DNA of 64,000 bases from Phytophthora sp. 'mugwort' (Eukaryota; Oomycota; Peronosporomycetes; Peronosporales; Peronosporaceae): assembly GCA_033558025.1 (NCBI GenBank), contig JAUCEF010000012.1:2108001-2172000 (forward strand), in the 5' to 3' direction. The position numbers were made by a program, and so were the translations under genes. The notes beneath the pieces were generated by a model, which worked only from the letters and a program-made list of their open reading frames with translations, searched no databases and had not been told where the DNA came from. Shown here piece by piece: positions 37,901 to 48,256 of this stretch (position 1 is the stretch's first letter; each line of letters opens with the position of its first letter).

Positions 37901-38943
37901 CTATCGGTTTTCAAGTTTCAGCCTTCGACCCGTGCCTCTACATCAAGGTTGTCGATGGCCACTGTGTGCTCGTGCTGGTCTACGTGGACGATGTGTTGGT
38001 CACCGGAAGTTCACCCGAGCTGATCTCACGCACGAAGAACGACCTCAAGACACGCTTCGAAATGACTGACAGTGGCAAGTGTGTGTTCGTCCTTGGAATC
38101 GAGCTGGTGGATGGCCCGGACGGCAGCGTGACGATGTGCCAGCGGCGTTATGTGGATGATATCCTGAAGCGTTTCGGTATGGACGAGTGCAAGGCTGTGG
38201 TGAGTCCGGTAGACATGAGCACTCGACTGGTTCCAAGTGACGCAGCGACCAAGGTGAACGCTCCGTTTCGCGAAGCTGTGGGTGCCCTCATGCACTTGAT
38301 GACTGCTACTCGCCCGGATATCGCGTACGCAGTAGGCTATGTATCGCGCTTCATGGAGAACCCCCAAGAGGAACACTGGGTTGCGGTCAAGCGCATTTTT
38401 CGCTATCTACAAGGCACCAAGACGCATGGAATCTGTTTCAAGCCAGGCAACAAGATCGACTTTCGTGGGTATTCGGATGCGGACTGGGCTGGCGACCTCG
38501 CGGACCGCAAGTCGACTTCCGGCTACACGTTCATGATGATGGGTGCGCCAGTGAGCTGGGGAAGCAAGAAGCAGTCAAGTGTTTCGCTGTCTACGAGCGA
38601 GGCGGAATACATCGCGCTCAGTCTGGCGATCCAAGAAGGCAAGTGGATTCATCGCCTGCTATGCGAGATTTTGGCGGCTGCCAACGAGACTGGACCCGAG
38701 CTCAAGATCCGCGAAGACAACCAGTCGTGCATCAAGATGACGAAGAACCCAGTGAACCACGGTCGCGCCAAGCACATCGACATCAAGTACCATCACATCC
38801 GTGATGAGGTCAAGCGCGGCGAAGTCAAGCTCGAGTACTGCGAGACTTCTATCATGCTGGCGGACATCATGACCAAGGCACTGCCAGGACCGCGCCACAC
38901 GGATCTGACGGCGTCCCTCGGTATCCACGCGTGTTCGCATTGA
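34903..38943 (+). CDS. Family A Copia Gag-Pol polyprotein (A-f2, intact ORF, mosaic)
   Basis: All 1346 residues are open and all active-site motifs are present. Its variant pattern is mixed. K313 in the protease region, the CTAAAGCGACAG codons in Gag and M1212 match A-f1. The GAT codon at D736, I993 and the GAAATGACTGACAGT stretch before residue 1060 match array units, I993 specifically A-r6. This suggests a template switch during reverse transcription or later conversion. Mobility of this copy is probably lost or reduced because B-r1 interrupts its 3' LTR. Confidence 0.95.
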   Translation: MSPSTMSSAQDVSTKVSIDKFNGDNYATWNRYMRGVFLTKSTWHVVNRETSPSFTDSRAKDEYVKSSNIASGLMLLHMDADYHHVVDDCEEAWIAWTRLKTLYGGSQKAGRIYLKRQLFSMEMSEGGNVLHHCNEVLNISAKLSSIGAKMEDEDVAICLLRSLPKSYENVVLNLEMSSAELRSQDVVKVLTNEHIKRQGEKTATVKTENAAKAFNTDREPRQCTYCGKLGHVIDKCWTKQKDENRGPRRGGNGRGRGANNIQWRNDSDGYDNDYDRVAFAVSLECGVSTDKNVSGMWAVDSGATHHICNDKSKFANLIERSEGELSVADGNKAAIKGVGTIVERVVLPNGDEREIEIKNALYVPNMSKNLLSVPQINKHGKFQVVFDGTEMHVSRKDSNQVVATADLVDGLYWLRTPQRSANAATSGRTVDLHARMGHAPVEVLRKMVDTKMIKDAKAPSKSSGPSVCRGCQQGKMVQKPFPSNRDKRRYDTFELLHFDICGPMEENSLGGSKYLLLIVDEASGCMKGFCLRAKSESEDCIKTYIMKVQTQFGKKVKFVRHDGAREFATNSLKDFYEDEGIEQQTTVPYAHQTNGTAERAIRTIVTIGRSMLHHAKLDKCFWAEAAMTAIYVKNRLPSPKIEHKTPFEIVYKSKPSVKHMRVFGCRTYILTPKEKRLKWDPKARAGLFLGYEEVSKAYRLYDIEAGQVVISRDVNFDESTFGFSPSISDEDVDDLDFDSLDIDDDGPRQTEYKQAGKRKSRPSDEDEAARRPRAVRHRPGLEEASAPNDSPSHRTDADEEEKSGDQDEESTPSVFWRASANAVEAAVDLSEPSTFQEAVNGPDQLHWRKAIRAELKSMRLRGVFRAAKLPSGQSAIGTKWVFKIKRKADGSIEKYKARLVAKGFKQKYGIDYTETFSPVVKYVTLRMVIAIAKYFDWPLDQLDVVTAFLYGVMKELVFCVVPEGVELDGDFDCLELVKAIYGLKQASRVWNEIFDEFVCSIGFQVSAFDPCLYIKVVDGHCVLVLVYVDDVLVTGSSPELISRTKNDLKTRFEMTDSGKCVFVLGIELVDGPDGSVTMCQRRYVDDILKRFGMDECKAVVSPVDMSTRLVPSDAATKVNAPFREAVGALMHLMTATRPDIAYAVGYVSRFMENPQEEHWVAVKRIFRYLQGTKTHGICFKPGNKIDFRGYSDADWAGDLADRKSTSGYTFMMMGAPVSWGSKKQSSVSLSTSEAEYIALSLAIQEGKWIHRLLCEILAAANETGPELKIREDNQSCIKMTKNPVNHGRAKHIDIKYHHIRDEVKRGEVKLEYCETSIMLADIMTKALPGPRHTDLTASLGIHACSH

Positions 38944-38950
38944 GGGGGCG

Positions 38951-39233
38951 TATTGAGGGTTGCCAGGTTTTGGTACTGTGTACCAGTAACCGGTTAACCC
39001 GAACCGGTCCAACACGATCCCGCGATGTTTACGGTACGTTGTTTACGCAACCGATGATTAGACGAGTAGGATGATTGGACGAGTGCGGAGTGTTGGTGAT
39101 TGGATGCACCAAATGATTGGATGCAGGGCTGCATATCTATGTGGTAGACTAGGTAGTGTAAGCTCCGATAAATCAATCACTTTCGAATCTTCCTTCTTCA
39201 GCTCAAGTGGTCTTCACTCCGGTCCCCGCACCC
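38951..39233 (+). repeat. 3' LTR of A-f2, first part (split by B-r1)
   Basis: The first 283 bp of the LTR, ending in CACCC (39229-39233), the TSD of B-r1. The initiator and most of R remain in this part; the final 60 bp are at 44033-44092. Confidence 0.94.
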
Positions 39234-39587
39234 AAAAGGCTTGGTCACTTGATGGCAAAATGCAAAGTGATTGATTCAGGTCCTTAGTTCGCAAACTCCT
39301 TGCTACCTCTAAGCCTACAGTTCTACCTACTGGGTACACTCTACTGGATTCTCTACTGGATACTGAGTTACTTCAGCCAATCAGGGAGTGCCACGTAGAG
39401 CCCATCATGTACCCACAATCTTGTACCCACCTATGGCGTAATCGTCCGTGGCGTAAACACCGTCCCATAAACACCGTGACGTAATCTTCGTCTCGTAATC
39501 ACATGATGAGTGCGATGCCACTGAGTGAAGGTCATACCGGTATCCTACCGGTATACAGCAGCTGGTCGAGACGTCTCCTTGACAACA
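39234..39587 (-). repeat. 3' LTR of B-r1 (B1 type, 354 bp)
   Basis: A minus-strand LTR preceded by the polypurine tract at 39588-39596. It holds the stop codon of the ORF at 39545-39547. Confidence 0.95.
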
Positions 39588-42500
39588 CTCCCACTCGACT
39601 CGACAGCCTTCAGCGCTTCGATGCCGAGTTTGCTCCGGAGCACACTGAACTGCGTTGCAGAGATTGGCTTCGTCATGATGTCCGCCAGCATGTCGGTTGT
39701 CGAAACATACTGCAGCACCACTTGACCGTCTTCCACCTTCTCGCGCACGAAATGGTAGCGAATGTCGATGTGCTTGGTGCGCTTGTGGAATTCGGGATTC
39801 TTGGCCAACGCGATGGAGCCTTGGTTGTCCTCGTAGATCTTGATTGCTTCATCGCTTGTCATCTCACCGAGCTCGCACAGGAACACCTTAAGCCACACCG
39901 CCTCTTGTGTCGCCTCCGATAGCGCCATGTACTCAGCTTCCGTCGAAGACAGCGCCACTGTCCGCTGCTTCTTGCTCCTCCAGCTGATGCATCCGCCATT
40001 CATCATGAACGCGTAGCCACTTGTACTTCTTCTTGACTCGATGTCTCCAGCCCAGTCGGCATCTGAATAGCCTTGGGGTCCGTCGTCGCAGCTCGCTTGA
40101 AACTCGATGCCGTGCGTCTTCGTGCCTTGAATGTACCTGAAGACCCTCTTAAGCGCCTGCCAGTGTGTCGGACATGGGTCTGCTGCAAACTGGCTGAGAA
40201 CTCCCACTGCTGCTGCGAGGTCCGGGCGTGTGCCTACCATGAGATACATGAGGCATCCCACAGCGTTCCGGTATGGCACGTTTACCATGGTCTCGTCGTG
40301 CTTGCAGCCGCCCTCGCACATGGCCTTGGTCAGCTTGAGGCCCGGATCCTGTGGCGTCTTAACAGGGTTGCTCTTCTCCATGTTGAACTTCTCCAGAATG
40401 TCTTTCGTAAACTTGGTTTGCCGCATTGACACCTTCCCTGTCGTCACATCTTGATCGATTTCCATGCCGAGGAAGTACTTGAGCTGGCCCAGGTCCGTCA
40501 TCTCGAAACGGTCACTGAGCGCCTTCTTCGTCGACTTGAGCAGCTTGTCGTTGTTACTTGCGAGGATCAGGTCGTCGACATATAGCGCCACGAAGATCAT
40601 GTCTTGGTCGTCACGCTTGAAGTAGATGCAGTGGTCAGACTCGCACTTCTTGAACCCTAGCTTGAGCATGAGGTCGTCGATGGTCTTGTTCCACATCCGC
40701 GGCGACTGCTTCAAACCGTAAAGAGACCGCTTGAGCTGACAGACATAGTCCGGGTGCTTTTCATCGATGTAGCCGTCCGGCTGTGCCATGTAGATGTCTT
40801 CGTCTAACAAACCGTTCAGGAAAGCTGTCTTGACATCCATCTGGTGCACCATGAGATTGTACTTGGCCGCCAGACTGAGCAGGATCCTGATCGACGTGAA
40901 CTTGGCCACTGGCGCGAAAGTCTCGTCGTAGTCGATGCCGTACTTCTGCGAAAATCCCTTGGCCACCAGGCGCGCCTTGAACCGTTCGATCTCTCCAGCC
41001 TGGTTCTCCTTCACACGGAACACCCATCGGTTGCCGATTGCCTTGCGTCCTTTTGGCAGCGGCACGAGGATCCACGTCTCGTTCTTGCGGAGCGACTCGA
41101 CCTCCGAGTCACACGCCTCCTTCCACTTGACTGCGTCGCTGGATTCCATCGCCGACTTGAACGTGGTCGGCATTTCTCCCACTGAATTCACGACGTATGC
41201 AGCTTCGAAGTCTTGACTTTCTTGAGCCGCAGCCGACATCTCGTCCAGAGTCAGGTGTCGACTCTGCCGCTTGGCACTTGGAACTTCCACAGCTTCTTCC
41301 AGCGACTGCGTCCGCGGGTGTCGCTTGCTGCCTGGTTCAAAACCTTCGTCCCGCGCTGCTTCTTCGTCTTCTTCTTCTTTGTCGTCTTCATCCGACTGCA
41401 ACGAATCTTGATCCGTCGTCTCTTCATCTTGAATGACCACCACCTCCCTCTGATGGTAGTCACGTCTCCCACTGTCGAAGACGTCTTCCATAAACTGCGC
41501 GTCGCGGCTCACCAGCACGCGACCGCTCTTGGTCTCTTCGAAACGGTACGCTTTCTCATGCTCCGAGTATCCCAGGAACCGACAGCGCACCGACCGAGCG
41601 TCAAACTTGGTGCGCTTCTCCTTCGGCACGTGCACGTACGCGTGGCAACCGAACACCTTGAGGTTCGCTAGCAGCGGTTTCTTGCCTGTCCAAACCTGGT
41701 GCGGCGACTTGTCGTGGTTGATGGCACGCGTCGGACACCGATTACGGAGGAATGTAGCTGTCACGACAGCTTCACCCCAATACGTCTTGGGCAATCCAGC
41801 ATGTTCCAGCATGCAACGCGCACACTCCACCAACGTCCGGTTCATGCGCTCGGCGACTCCGTTCAGCTGAGGCGTGTATGGCGGCGTGAACTTCTGCATG
41901 ATACCACGGTCCGCACAGAACTTGGTCATCTCACCCGAAGTGTACTCGCCGCCGTTGTCGCTCCGCAGCATTTTCACGCGCTTGCCAGTCTGGGTCTCAG
42001 CTAACGCGACGAATTGCGCGAACTTGTCGGCCACCTCGGACTTGTTGCGCAGCAAGTACACCACACAGAAGTGCGACTTGTCATCGATAAACGTGACAAA
42101 ATAGCGCTTGCCTCCAAAGGTCGGCGTCTGCATGGGACCGCATACATCACTGTGTACGACTTCTAGCACTTGCTTGGCACGGTTTGGCGACGTCTTCATG
42201 TAGCTTACTCGCGTTTGCTTGCCGAGTGAGCATCCGTCGCACAGCTCCCACTGCTTCACCGACGCCATGTCGATACCAACACCGTAGCCCTTCTTGACGA
42301 TGGCGTCTAGACCGCCATGGCCGATGTGACCAAGTCGAAGGTGCCAGAGGTACGACGTGGTGTCCCCTTGGCGATCCTTCGAACTTGCCGCATTGGCCTC
42401 GTCAGGCATCATCGGAGTCATGCACAGCTTGAACAGTCCTTTGCCCTCACGAGCGCCGAGCTTCCACTTGAGACTCTTCGTTTCAGCGAAGCACCCGTCG

Positions 42501-43669
42501 CTCTCGAAGATAACTGGCCCGACGTCCTTAGTGAACCGACCAACCGAAAACAGGTTGCGCGACAGCTTCGGAATGTGCCACACGTTCGTGAGCACACCCT
42601 TCTTCATGCCGCGCGGGGTCTTCATCGACATCACAATGTCGCCGGTCCCCACAGCCTGAACCACACCGTCGTCCGCGAGATGCACGTCCACCGGAGAGAT
42701 CTTCTTGTAGTTCTTCATGTACTCCTTCGAGTACGTCATGTGCTGCGTCGCACCTGAGTCGACCAGCCACACTCCATTCGACTTGGAGGCACCCGTGTTA
42801 CCACCAACCGAGAAGAGGAAGTCGCCAGAGTCATCTTCACTCTGCGCGACATTCGCTCGTTGCGGCCTCTGCCGCTCCGCGTTCTCGCGGATTCGCACCG
42901 GACACTTGGCGATCCAATGTCCGTGCTCGCCACAGTAGTGACAGGCACTAGTCTTCTGCGCCTGCGGACCCTTGCGCTTATTGTCGCTTGTCATGAACGC
43001 TTGACCTTGACCGTGCGCGGTGCCGTCCGTACCGCCACCTTGTTCCTTGCGCTTCATGTCCTCATGAAGCAGCCGAGACGTCACGAGTTCCCACGACAGT
43101 GAGTCGGCTCTCGACTCCAACGCCGTGATCAGGAACTGGTACGACTCGCTCAGACTTCCCAAAAGCGTGATCACCAAGTCGTCCTCGCTGACCGGAGCGC
43201 CCACTGCGTCGAGCTGCTCCGCCAGCGTCTTGATCTTGTTGATGTGCTCCAGCACATCATCACCTTCGTCCATCATCGTCGTGAAGAAACGCCGACGAAG
43301 AAAGAGCTTGTTGGCCAAACTCTTCTTCTCGAAGTGTCCTTCCAGTCTTGACCATGCATCATGCGCGCCACTCGCCGAGCGAACCAGCGGCAGCTGCGAA
43401 TCCTCCATCGCGAGACAGATCATCGCCAGCGCCTTGCGCGACTTCTTCCGAAAGAGCGCTTGATCCGCCGCAGTCTGGCAGTGCTCCAGCTTCACTTCCC
43501 CACTTGTCACTTCCCACAGTTCGCGCTCCTCGAGCACCATCTGCATCTTGAACTTCCACGTGTGGAAGTTAGTTCCGTCGAACTTGTTAATGCGGGCGGT
43601 AGTCGACGTGGCGTCCATGGCGAAGGCGTAGTCGGGGTCTTGGTCAGGGAAGACGGGGCTTGGGCTCAT
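39545..43669 (-). CDS. Family B1 Copia Gag-Pol polyprotein (B-r1, intact)
   Basis: A 1374-residue ORF with no disruption. Changes against B-f4 include R235P just before the zinc knuckle and several in the integrase core (A to V near 536, Y to F near 553, A to T near 582), none at catalytic positions. The start is the ATG at 43669 within the primer site; a TTG two codons upstream is in frame but lies in the LTR. The last 13 residues are encoded by the 3' LTR. This copy looks capable of encoding a full set of proteins from its own LTR promoter. Confidence 0.95.
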   Translation of the reverse strand: MSPSPVFPDQDPDYAFAMDATSTTARINKFDGTNFHTWKFKMQMVLEERELWEVTSGEVKLEHCQTAADQALFRKKSRKALAMICLAMEDSQLPLVRSASGAHDAWSRLEGHFEKKSLANKLFLRRRFFTTMMDEGDDVLEHINKIKTLAEQLDAVGAPVSEDDLVITLLGSLSESYQFLITALESRADSLSWELVTSRLLHEDMKRKEQGGGTDGTAHGQGQAFMTSDNKRKGPQAQKTSACHYCGEHGHWIAKCPVRIRENAERQRPQRANVAQSEDDSGDFLFSVGGNTGASKSNGVWLVDSGATQHMTYSKEYMKNYKKISPVDVHLADDGVVQAVGTGDIVMSMKTPRGMKKGVLTNVWHIPKLSRNLFSVGRFTKDVGPVIFESDGCFAETKSLKWKLGAREGKGLFKLCMTPMMPDEANAASSKDRQGDTTSYLWHLRLGHIGHGGLDAIVKKGYGVGIDMASVKQWELCDGCSLGKQTRVSYMKTSPNRAKQVLEVVHSDVCGPMQTPTFGGKRYFVTFIDDKSHFCVVYLLRNKSEVADKFAQFVALAETQTGKRVKMLRSDNGGEYTSGEMTKFCADRGIMQKFTPPYTPQLNGVAERMNRTLVECARCMLEHAGLPKTYWGEAVVTATFLRNRCPTRAINHDKSPHQVWTGKKPLLANLKVFGCHAYVHVPKEKRTKFDARSVRCRFLGYSEHEKAYRFEETKSGRVLVSRDAQFMEDVFDSGRRDYHQREVVVIQDEETTDQDSLQSDEDDKEEEDEEAARDEGFEPGSKRHPRTQSLEEAVEVPSAKRQSRHLTLDEMSAAAQESQDFEAAYVVNSVGEMPTTFKSAMESSDAVKWKEACDSEVESLRKNETWILVPLPKGRKAIGNRWVFRVKENQAGEIERFKARLVAKGFSQKYGIDYDETFAPVAKFTSIRILLSLAAKYNLMVHQMDVKTAFLNGLLDEDIYMAQPDGYIDEKHPDYVCQLKRSLYGLKQSPRMWNKTIDDLMLKLGFKKCESDHCIYFKRDDQDMIFVALYVDDLILASNNDKLLKSTKKALSDRFEMTDLGQLKYFLGMEIDQDVTTGKVSMRQTKFTKDILEKFNMEKSNPVKTPQDPGLKLTKAMCEGGCKHDETMVNVPYRNAVGCLMYLMVGTRPDLAAAVGVLSQFAADPCPTHWQALKRVFRYIQGTKTHGIEFQASCDDGPQGYSDADWAGDIESRRSTSGYAFMMNGGCISWRSKKQRTVALSSTEAEYMALSEATQEAVWLKVFLCELGEMTSDEAIKIYEDNQGSIALAKNPEFHKRTKHIDIRYHFVREKVEDGQVVLQYVSTTDMLADIMTKPISATQFSVLRSKLGIEALKAVESSGSVVKETSRPAAVYR

Positions 43670-43673
43670 AACC

Positions 43674-44027
43674 AAAAGGCTTGGTCACTTGATGGCAAAA
43701 TGCAAAGTGATTGATTCAGGTCCTTAGTTCGCAAACTCCTTGCTACCTCTAAGCCTACAGTTCTACCTACTGGGTACACTCTACTGGATTCTCTACTGGA
43801 TACTGAGTTACTTCAGCCAATCAGGGAGTGCCACGTAGAGCCCATCATGTACCCACAATCTTGTACCCACCTATGGCGTAATCGTCCGTGGCGTAAACAC
43901 CGTCCCATAAACACCGTGACGTAATCTTCGTCTCGTAATCACATGATGAGTGCGATGCCACTGAGTGAAGGTCATACCGGTATCCTACCGGTATACAGCA
44001 GCTGGTCGAGACGTCTCCTTGACAACA
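43674..44027 (-). repeat. 5' LTR of B-r1 (B1 type)
   Basis: A 354-bp minus-strand LTR between the primer site (43658-43673) and TSD CACCC. It contains the Inr/FPR promoter. Confidence 0.95.
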
Positions 44028-44032
44028 CACCC

Positions 44033-44092
44033 AAGTGCAGAACTCCCTCCGCTCAATCCAAGCCTCGCTTCAAGACCTCAACACCTTTATCA
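44033..44092 (+). repeat. 3' LTR of A-f2, last part
   Basis: The final 60 bp of the family A LTR, from AAGTGCAG to TTTATCA, followed by the A-f2 TSD GATGT (44093-44097). Confidence 0.94.
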
Positions 44093-46099
44093 GATGTACG
44101 TCCGACAGCCGAAAACACGCATGTGCTTCACACTCGGCTTGGACTTGTAGACGATCTCGAACGGAGTCTTGTGCTCGATCTTGGGTGACGGCAGGCGGTT
44201 CTTCACATAGATGGCCGTCATCGCCGCCTCAGCCCAGAAACACTTGTCCAGCTTGGCGTGATGCAACATGCTGCGGCCGATCGTGACGATAGTTCGGATG
44301 GCTCGCTCTGCCGTGCCGTTGGTCTGGTGCGCGTACGGAACCGTGGTTTGCTGCTCGATGCCTTCGTCTTCGTAAAAATCCTTGAGCGAGTTAGTCGCAA
44401 ACTCACGAGCTCCGTCGTGCCGCACAAACTTGACCTTCTTGCCGAACTGCGTCTGCACCTTCATGATGTATGTCTTGATGCAGTCTTCACTTTCCGACTT
44501 GGCACGCAGACAGAAACCCTTCATGCATCCGCTGGCTTCGTCCACGATCAGGAGCAGGTACTTGCTACCGCCAAGCGAGTTTTCCTCCATGGGTCCGCAG
44601 ATGTCAAAGTGGAGCAGCTCAAATGTGTCGTAGCGACGCTTGTCACGGTTGCTTGGGAATGGTTTTTGGACCATTTTGCCTTGCTGGCAACCACGACACA
44701 CACTTGGTCCACTCGACTTGGAAGGTGCTTTCGCGTCCTTGATCATCTTGGTGTCGACCATCTTGCGAAGAACCTCGACTGGAGCGTGACCCATACGCGC
44801 GTGCAAATCGACCGTCCTTCCACTTGTCGCCGCATTTGCCGATCGCTGAGGTGTGCGAAGCCAGTAGAGTCCGTCCACGAGATCCGCCGTCGCCACCACT
44901 TGATTCGAGTCCTTGCGCGAAACGTGCATCTCAGTGCCGTCAAATACCACTTGGAACTTGCCATGCTTGTTTATCTGCGGCACTGAAAGCAGATTCTTGC
45001 TCATATTTGGCACGTAAAGCGCGTTCTTGATCTCGATCTCGCGCTCGTCGCCGTTAGGCAGGACCACTCTTTCCACGATGGTCCCCACACCCTTGATGGC
45101 AGCCTTGTTGCCATCGGCCACCGAAAGTTCGCCTTCACTTCGCTCGATTAAATTGGCGAACCTGGACTTGTCGTTGCAAATATGGTGCGTGGCACCGCTG
45201 TCGACCGCCCACATCCCGGACACATTCTTGTCCGTCGAAACTCCACATTCCAGGGAAACCGCGAACGCCACTCGATCGTAGTCGTTGTCGTAGCCGTCGC
45301 TGTCGTTTCTCCACTGGATGTTGTTGGCCCCGCGTCCACGGCCGTTGCCGCCGCGTCTTGGCCCTCTGTTCTCGTCCTTCTGCTTGGTCCAGCACTTGTC
45401 AATGACATGCCCCAATTTTCCGCAGTACGTGCATTGGCGAGGCTCACGGTCGGTGTTGAACGCCTTGGCCGCGTTCTCAGTCTTCACCGTCGCCGTCTTC
45501 TCGCCTTGTCGCTTGATGTGCTCGTTCGTGAGCACCTTCACAACGTCTTGCGACCGCAGTTCAGCGCTGCTCATCTCCAAGTTCAGCACGACGTTCTCGT
45601 AGCTCTTGGGGAGGCTGCGCAACAAGCAGATCGCCACGTCCTCGTCCTCCATCTTGGCACCGATGCTGCTGAGCTTGGCGCTGATGTTGAGGACCTCGTT
45701 GCAATGATGCAACACATTGCCGCCTTCCGACATCTCCATGCTGAAGAGTTGGCGCTTCAGGTAGATGCGTCCAGCCTTCTGCGATCCACCGTACAGCGTC
45801 TTCAAGCGCGTCCACGCGATCCATGCTTCCTCGCAGTCATCGACCACATGATGGTAGTCGGCGTCCATGTGAAGCAACATCAGTCCAGAAGCGATGTTGC
45901 TCGACTTGACATACTCGTCCTTGGCCCGGGAGTCCGTAAAGGATGGAGACGTTTCCCGATTCACCACATGCCACGTCGACTTGGTCAGGAACACGCCACG
46001 CATGTAGCGGTTCCACGTCGCGTAGTTGTCTCCGTTGAACTTGTCGATGGAGACCTTGGTCGAGACGTCTTGGGCAGAGGACATGGTGCTTGGGCTCAT
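44093..46099 (-). pseudogene. Family A Gag-Pol of unit A-r7, N-terminal part (split by A-f2)
   Basis: Exactly 669 codons from the start at 46099: Gag, zinc knuckle, protease and the integrase core with its D499/D562/E598 triad, ending just before codon 670. It reads on for one codon into A-f2 DNA and stops at 44090. A truncated Gag-protease-integrase product without reverse transcriptase is therefore possible in principle. It is otherwise open. The C-terminal part is at 32517-34555. Confidence 0.93.
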
Positions 46100-46103
46100 A
46101 ACC

Positions 46104-46446
46104 TGATAAAGGTGTTGAGGTCTTGAAGCGAGGCTTGGATTGAGCGGAGGGAGTTCTGCACTTGGGTGCGGGGACCGGAGTGAAGACCACTTGAGCTGAA
46201 GAAGGAAGATTCGAAAGTGATTGATTTATCGGAGCTTACACTACCTAGTCTACCACATAGATATGCAGCCCTGCATCCAATCATTTGGTGCATCCAATCA
46301 CCAACACTCCGCACTCGTCCAATCATCCTACTCGTCTAATCATCGGTTGCGTAAACAACGTACCGTAAACATCGCGGGATCGTGTTGGACCGGTTCGGGT
46401 TAACCGGTTACTGGTACACAGTACCAAAACCCGGCAACCCTCAATA
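46104..46446 (-). repeat. Family A LTR shared by A-r7 (5') and A-r8 (3')
   Basis: The rightmost visible array LTR, 343 bp on the minus strand, with the A-r8 polypurine tract at 46447-46456. Confidence 0.95.
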
Positions 46447-46453
46447 CGCCCCC

Positions 46454-46950
46454 TCAATGCGAACACGCGTGGATTCCGAGGGACGCCGTCAGATCCGTGT
46501 GGCGCGGTCCTGGCAGTGCCTTGGTCATGATGTCCGCCAGCATGATAGAAGTCTCGCAGTACTCGAGCTTGACTTCGCCGCGCTTGACCTCATCACGGAT
46601 GTGATGGTACTTGATGTCGATGTGCTTGGCGCGACCGTGGTTCACTGGGTTCTTCGTCATCTTGATGCACGACTGGTTGTCTTCGCGGATCTTGAGCTCG
46701 GGTCCAGTCTCGTTGGCAGCCGCCAAAATCTCGCATAGCAGGCGATGAATCCACTTGCCTTCTTGGATCGCCAGACTGAGCGCGATGTATTCCGCCTCGC
46801 TCGTAGACAGCGAAACACTTGACTGCTTCTTGCTTCCCCAGCTCACTGGCGCACCCATCAGCATGAACGTGTAGCCGGAAGTCGACTTGCGGTCCGCGAG
46901 GTCGCCAGCCCAGTCCGCATCCGAATACCCACGAAAGTCGATCTTGTTGC
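46454..46950 (-). pseudogene. Family A Gag-Pol of unit A-r8, C-terminal fragment (split by B-f2)
   Basis: The last 165 residues of the polyprotein, starting just before the first RNase H aspartates and running to the stop in the polypurine tract. B-f2 interrupts it at 46951; GTTGC (46946-46950) is the predicted TSD. The remainder of A-r8 must lie to the right of the window, beyond the other end of B-f2, so the TSD cannot be confirmed. The 192-codon frame reading from the B LTR into it is a chance fusion. Confidence 0.9.
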
Positions 46951-47304
46951 TGTTGTCAAGGAGACGTCTCGACCAGCTGCTGTATACCGGTAGGATACCG
47001 GTATGACCTTCACTCAGTGGCATCGCAATCATCCTGTGATTACGAGACGAAGATTACGTCACGGTGTTTATGGGACGGTGTTTACGCCACGGACGATTAC
47101 GCCATGGGTGGGTACAAGATTGTGGGTACATGATGGGCTCTACGTGGCACTCCCTGATTGGCTGAAGTAACTCAGTATCCAGTAGAGAATCCAGTAGAGT
47201 GTACCCAGTAGGTAGAACTGTAGGCTTAGAGGTAGCAAGGAGTTTGCGAACTAAGGACCTAAATCAATCACTTTGCATTTTGCCATCAAGTGACCAAGCC
47301 TTTT
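46951..47304 (+). repeat. 5' LTR of B-f2 (B1 type, 354 bp)
   Basis: Matches the B-f4 5' LTR, including the CAATCATCCTG variant. The partner 3' LTR is not in the window. Confidence 0.95.
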
Positions 47305-47308
47305 GGTT

Positions 47309-48256
47309 ATGAGCCCAAGCCCCGTCTTCCCTGACCAAGACCCCGACTACGCCTTCGCCATGGACGCCACTTCGACTACCGCCCGCATTAACAAGTTCGA
47401 CGGAACTAACTTCCACACGTGGAAGTTCAAGATGCAGATGGTGCTCGAGGAGCGCGAACTGTGGGAAGTGACAAGTGGGGAAGTGAAGCTGGAGCACTGC
47501 CAGACTGCGGCGGATCAAGCGCTCTTTCGGAAGAAGTCGCGCAAGGCGCTGGCGATGATCTGTCTCGCGATGGAGGATTCGCAGCTGCCGCTGGTTCGCT
47601 CGGCGAGTGGCGCGCATGATGCATGGTCAAGACTGGAAGGACACTTCGAGAAGAAGAGTTTGGCCAACAAGCTCTTTCTTCGTCGACGTTTCTTCACGAC
47701 GATGATGGACGAAGGTGATGATGTGCTGGAGCACATCAACAAGATCAAGACGCTGGCGGAGCAGCTCGACGCAGTGGGCGCTCCGGTCAGCGAGGACGAC
47801 TTGGTGATCACGCTTTTGGGAAGTCTGAGCGAGTCGTACCAGTTCCTGATCACGGCGTTGGAGTCGAGAGCCGACTCACTGTCGTGGGAACTCGTGACGT
47901 CTCGGCTGCTTCATGAGGACATGAAGCGCAAGGAACAAGGTGGCGGTACGGACGGCACCGCGCACGGTCAAGGTCAAGCGTTCATGACAAGCGACAATAA
48001 GCGCAAGGGTCGGCAGGCGCAGAAGACTAGTGCCTGTCACTACTGTGGCGAGCACGGACATTGGATCGCCAAGTGTCCGGTGCGAATCCGCGAGAACGCG
48101 GAGCGGCAGAGGCCGCAACGAGCGAATGTCGCGCAGAGTGAAGATGACTCTGGCGACTTCCTCTTCTCGGTTGGTGGTAACACGGGTGACTCCAAGTCGA
48201 ATGGAGTGTGGCTGGTCGACTCGGGTGCGACGCAGCACATGACGTACTCGAAGGAG
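47309..48256 (+). pseudogene. Family B1 Gag-Pol of B-f2, N-terminal part (split by B-f3)
   Basis: Codons 1-316: Gag with the CCHC knuckle (C243, C246, H251, C256) and the protease active site D304-S-G. It ends in AGGAG (48252-48256), the TSD of B-f3. A private A-to-D change lies just before the protease motif. The reading frame runs on into the B-f3 LTR and ends at 48430, which would give a Gag-protease product with an LTR-derived tail. The continuation is at 62578. Confidence 0.93.

Larger units (their letters stand above)
39234..44027 (-). mobile_element. B-r1, intact family B1 Copia element inserted in the A-f2 3' LTR
   Basis: A 4794-bp element with 354-bp LTRs, TSD CACCC (39229-39233 and 44028-44032) and an intact ORF. 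The LTRs look identical to each other and share a private CCTATGG variant absent from other B1 copies. With B-r2 it forms a B1 LTR sublineage (GAATC where B-f2 and B-f4 have AAATC before the initiator). Confidence 0.95.
34556..44092 (+). mobile_element. A-f2, family A element inserted in A-r7, its 3' LTR split by B-r1
   Basis: After removing B-r1 and one CACCC TSD, A-f2 is exactly 4738 bp, the same as A-f1. It is flanked by GATGT at 34551-34555 and 44093-44097. Its host base after the left TSD is A while the element begins T, which fixes the LTR start as TATTG. The ORF is intact. The two LTRs look identical by eye outside the insertion. Confidence 0.95.
1..46950 (-). mobile_element. Tandem array of eight family A Copia units sharing LTRs (A-r1 to A-r8)
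   Basis: Seven 343-bp LTRs at 727, 5122, 14239, 23377, 27772, 32167 and 46104 each serve as 5' LTR of the unit on their left and 3' LTR of the unit on their right. Once inserted elements and one TSD copy are subtracted, every complete internal region is exactly 4052 bp, giving a 4395-bp period. No target-site duplication separates the units, so they did not arise as independent insertions. Unequal exchange between LTRs, or integration of one-LTR circular or concatemeric DNA, would give this layout. Neither outer end of the array is visible. Units differ by scattered point changes and by distinct insertions, which argues against a simple assembly duplication. Confidence 0.93.

Noticed and set aside
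1..46950. The 4395-bp period as an ordinary satellite DNA
   Set aside because: Each period is a complete LTR plus coding internal region with PBS and polypurine tract, so it is a retrotransposon array.
1..46950. Array as an assembly artefact
   Set aside because: Different insertions with their own TSDs and unit-specific substitutions mark most units as distinct. The identical-looking pair A-r5/A-r6 still differs at residue 993. It cannot be fully excluded without reads.
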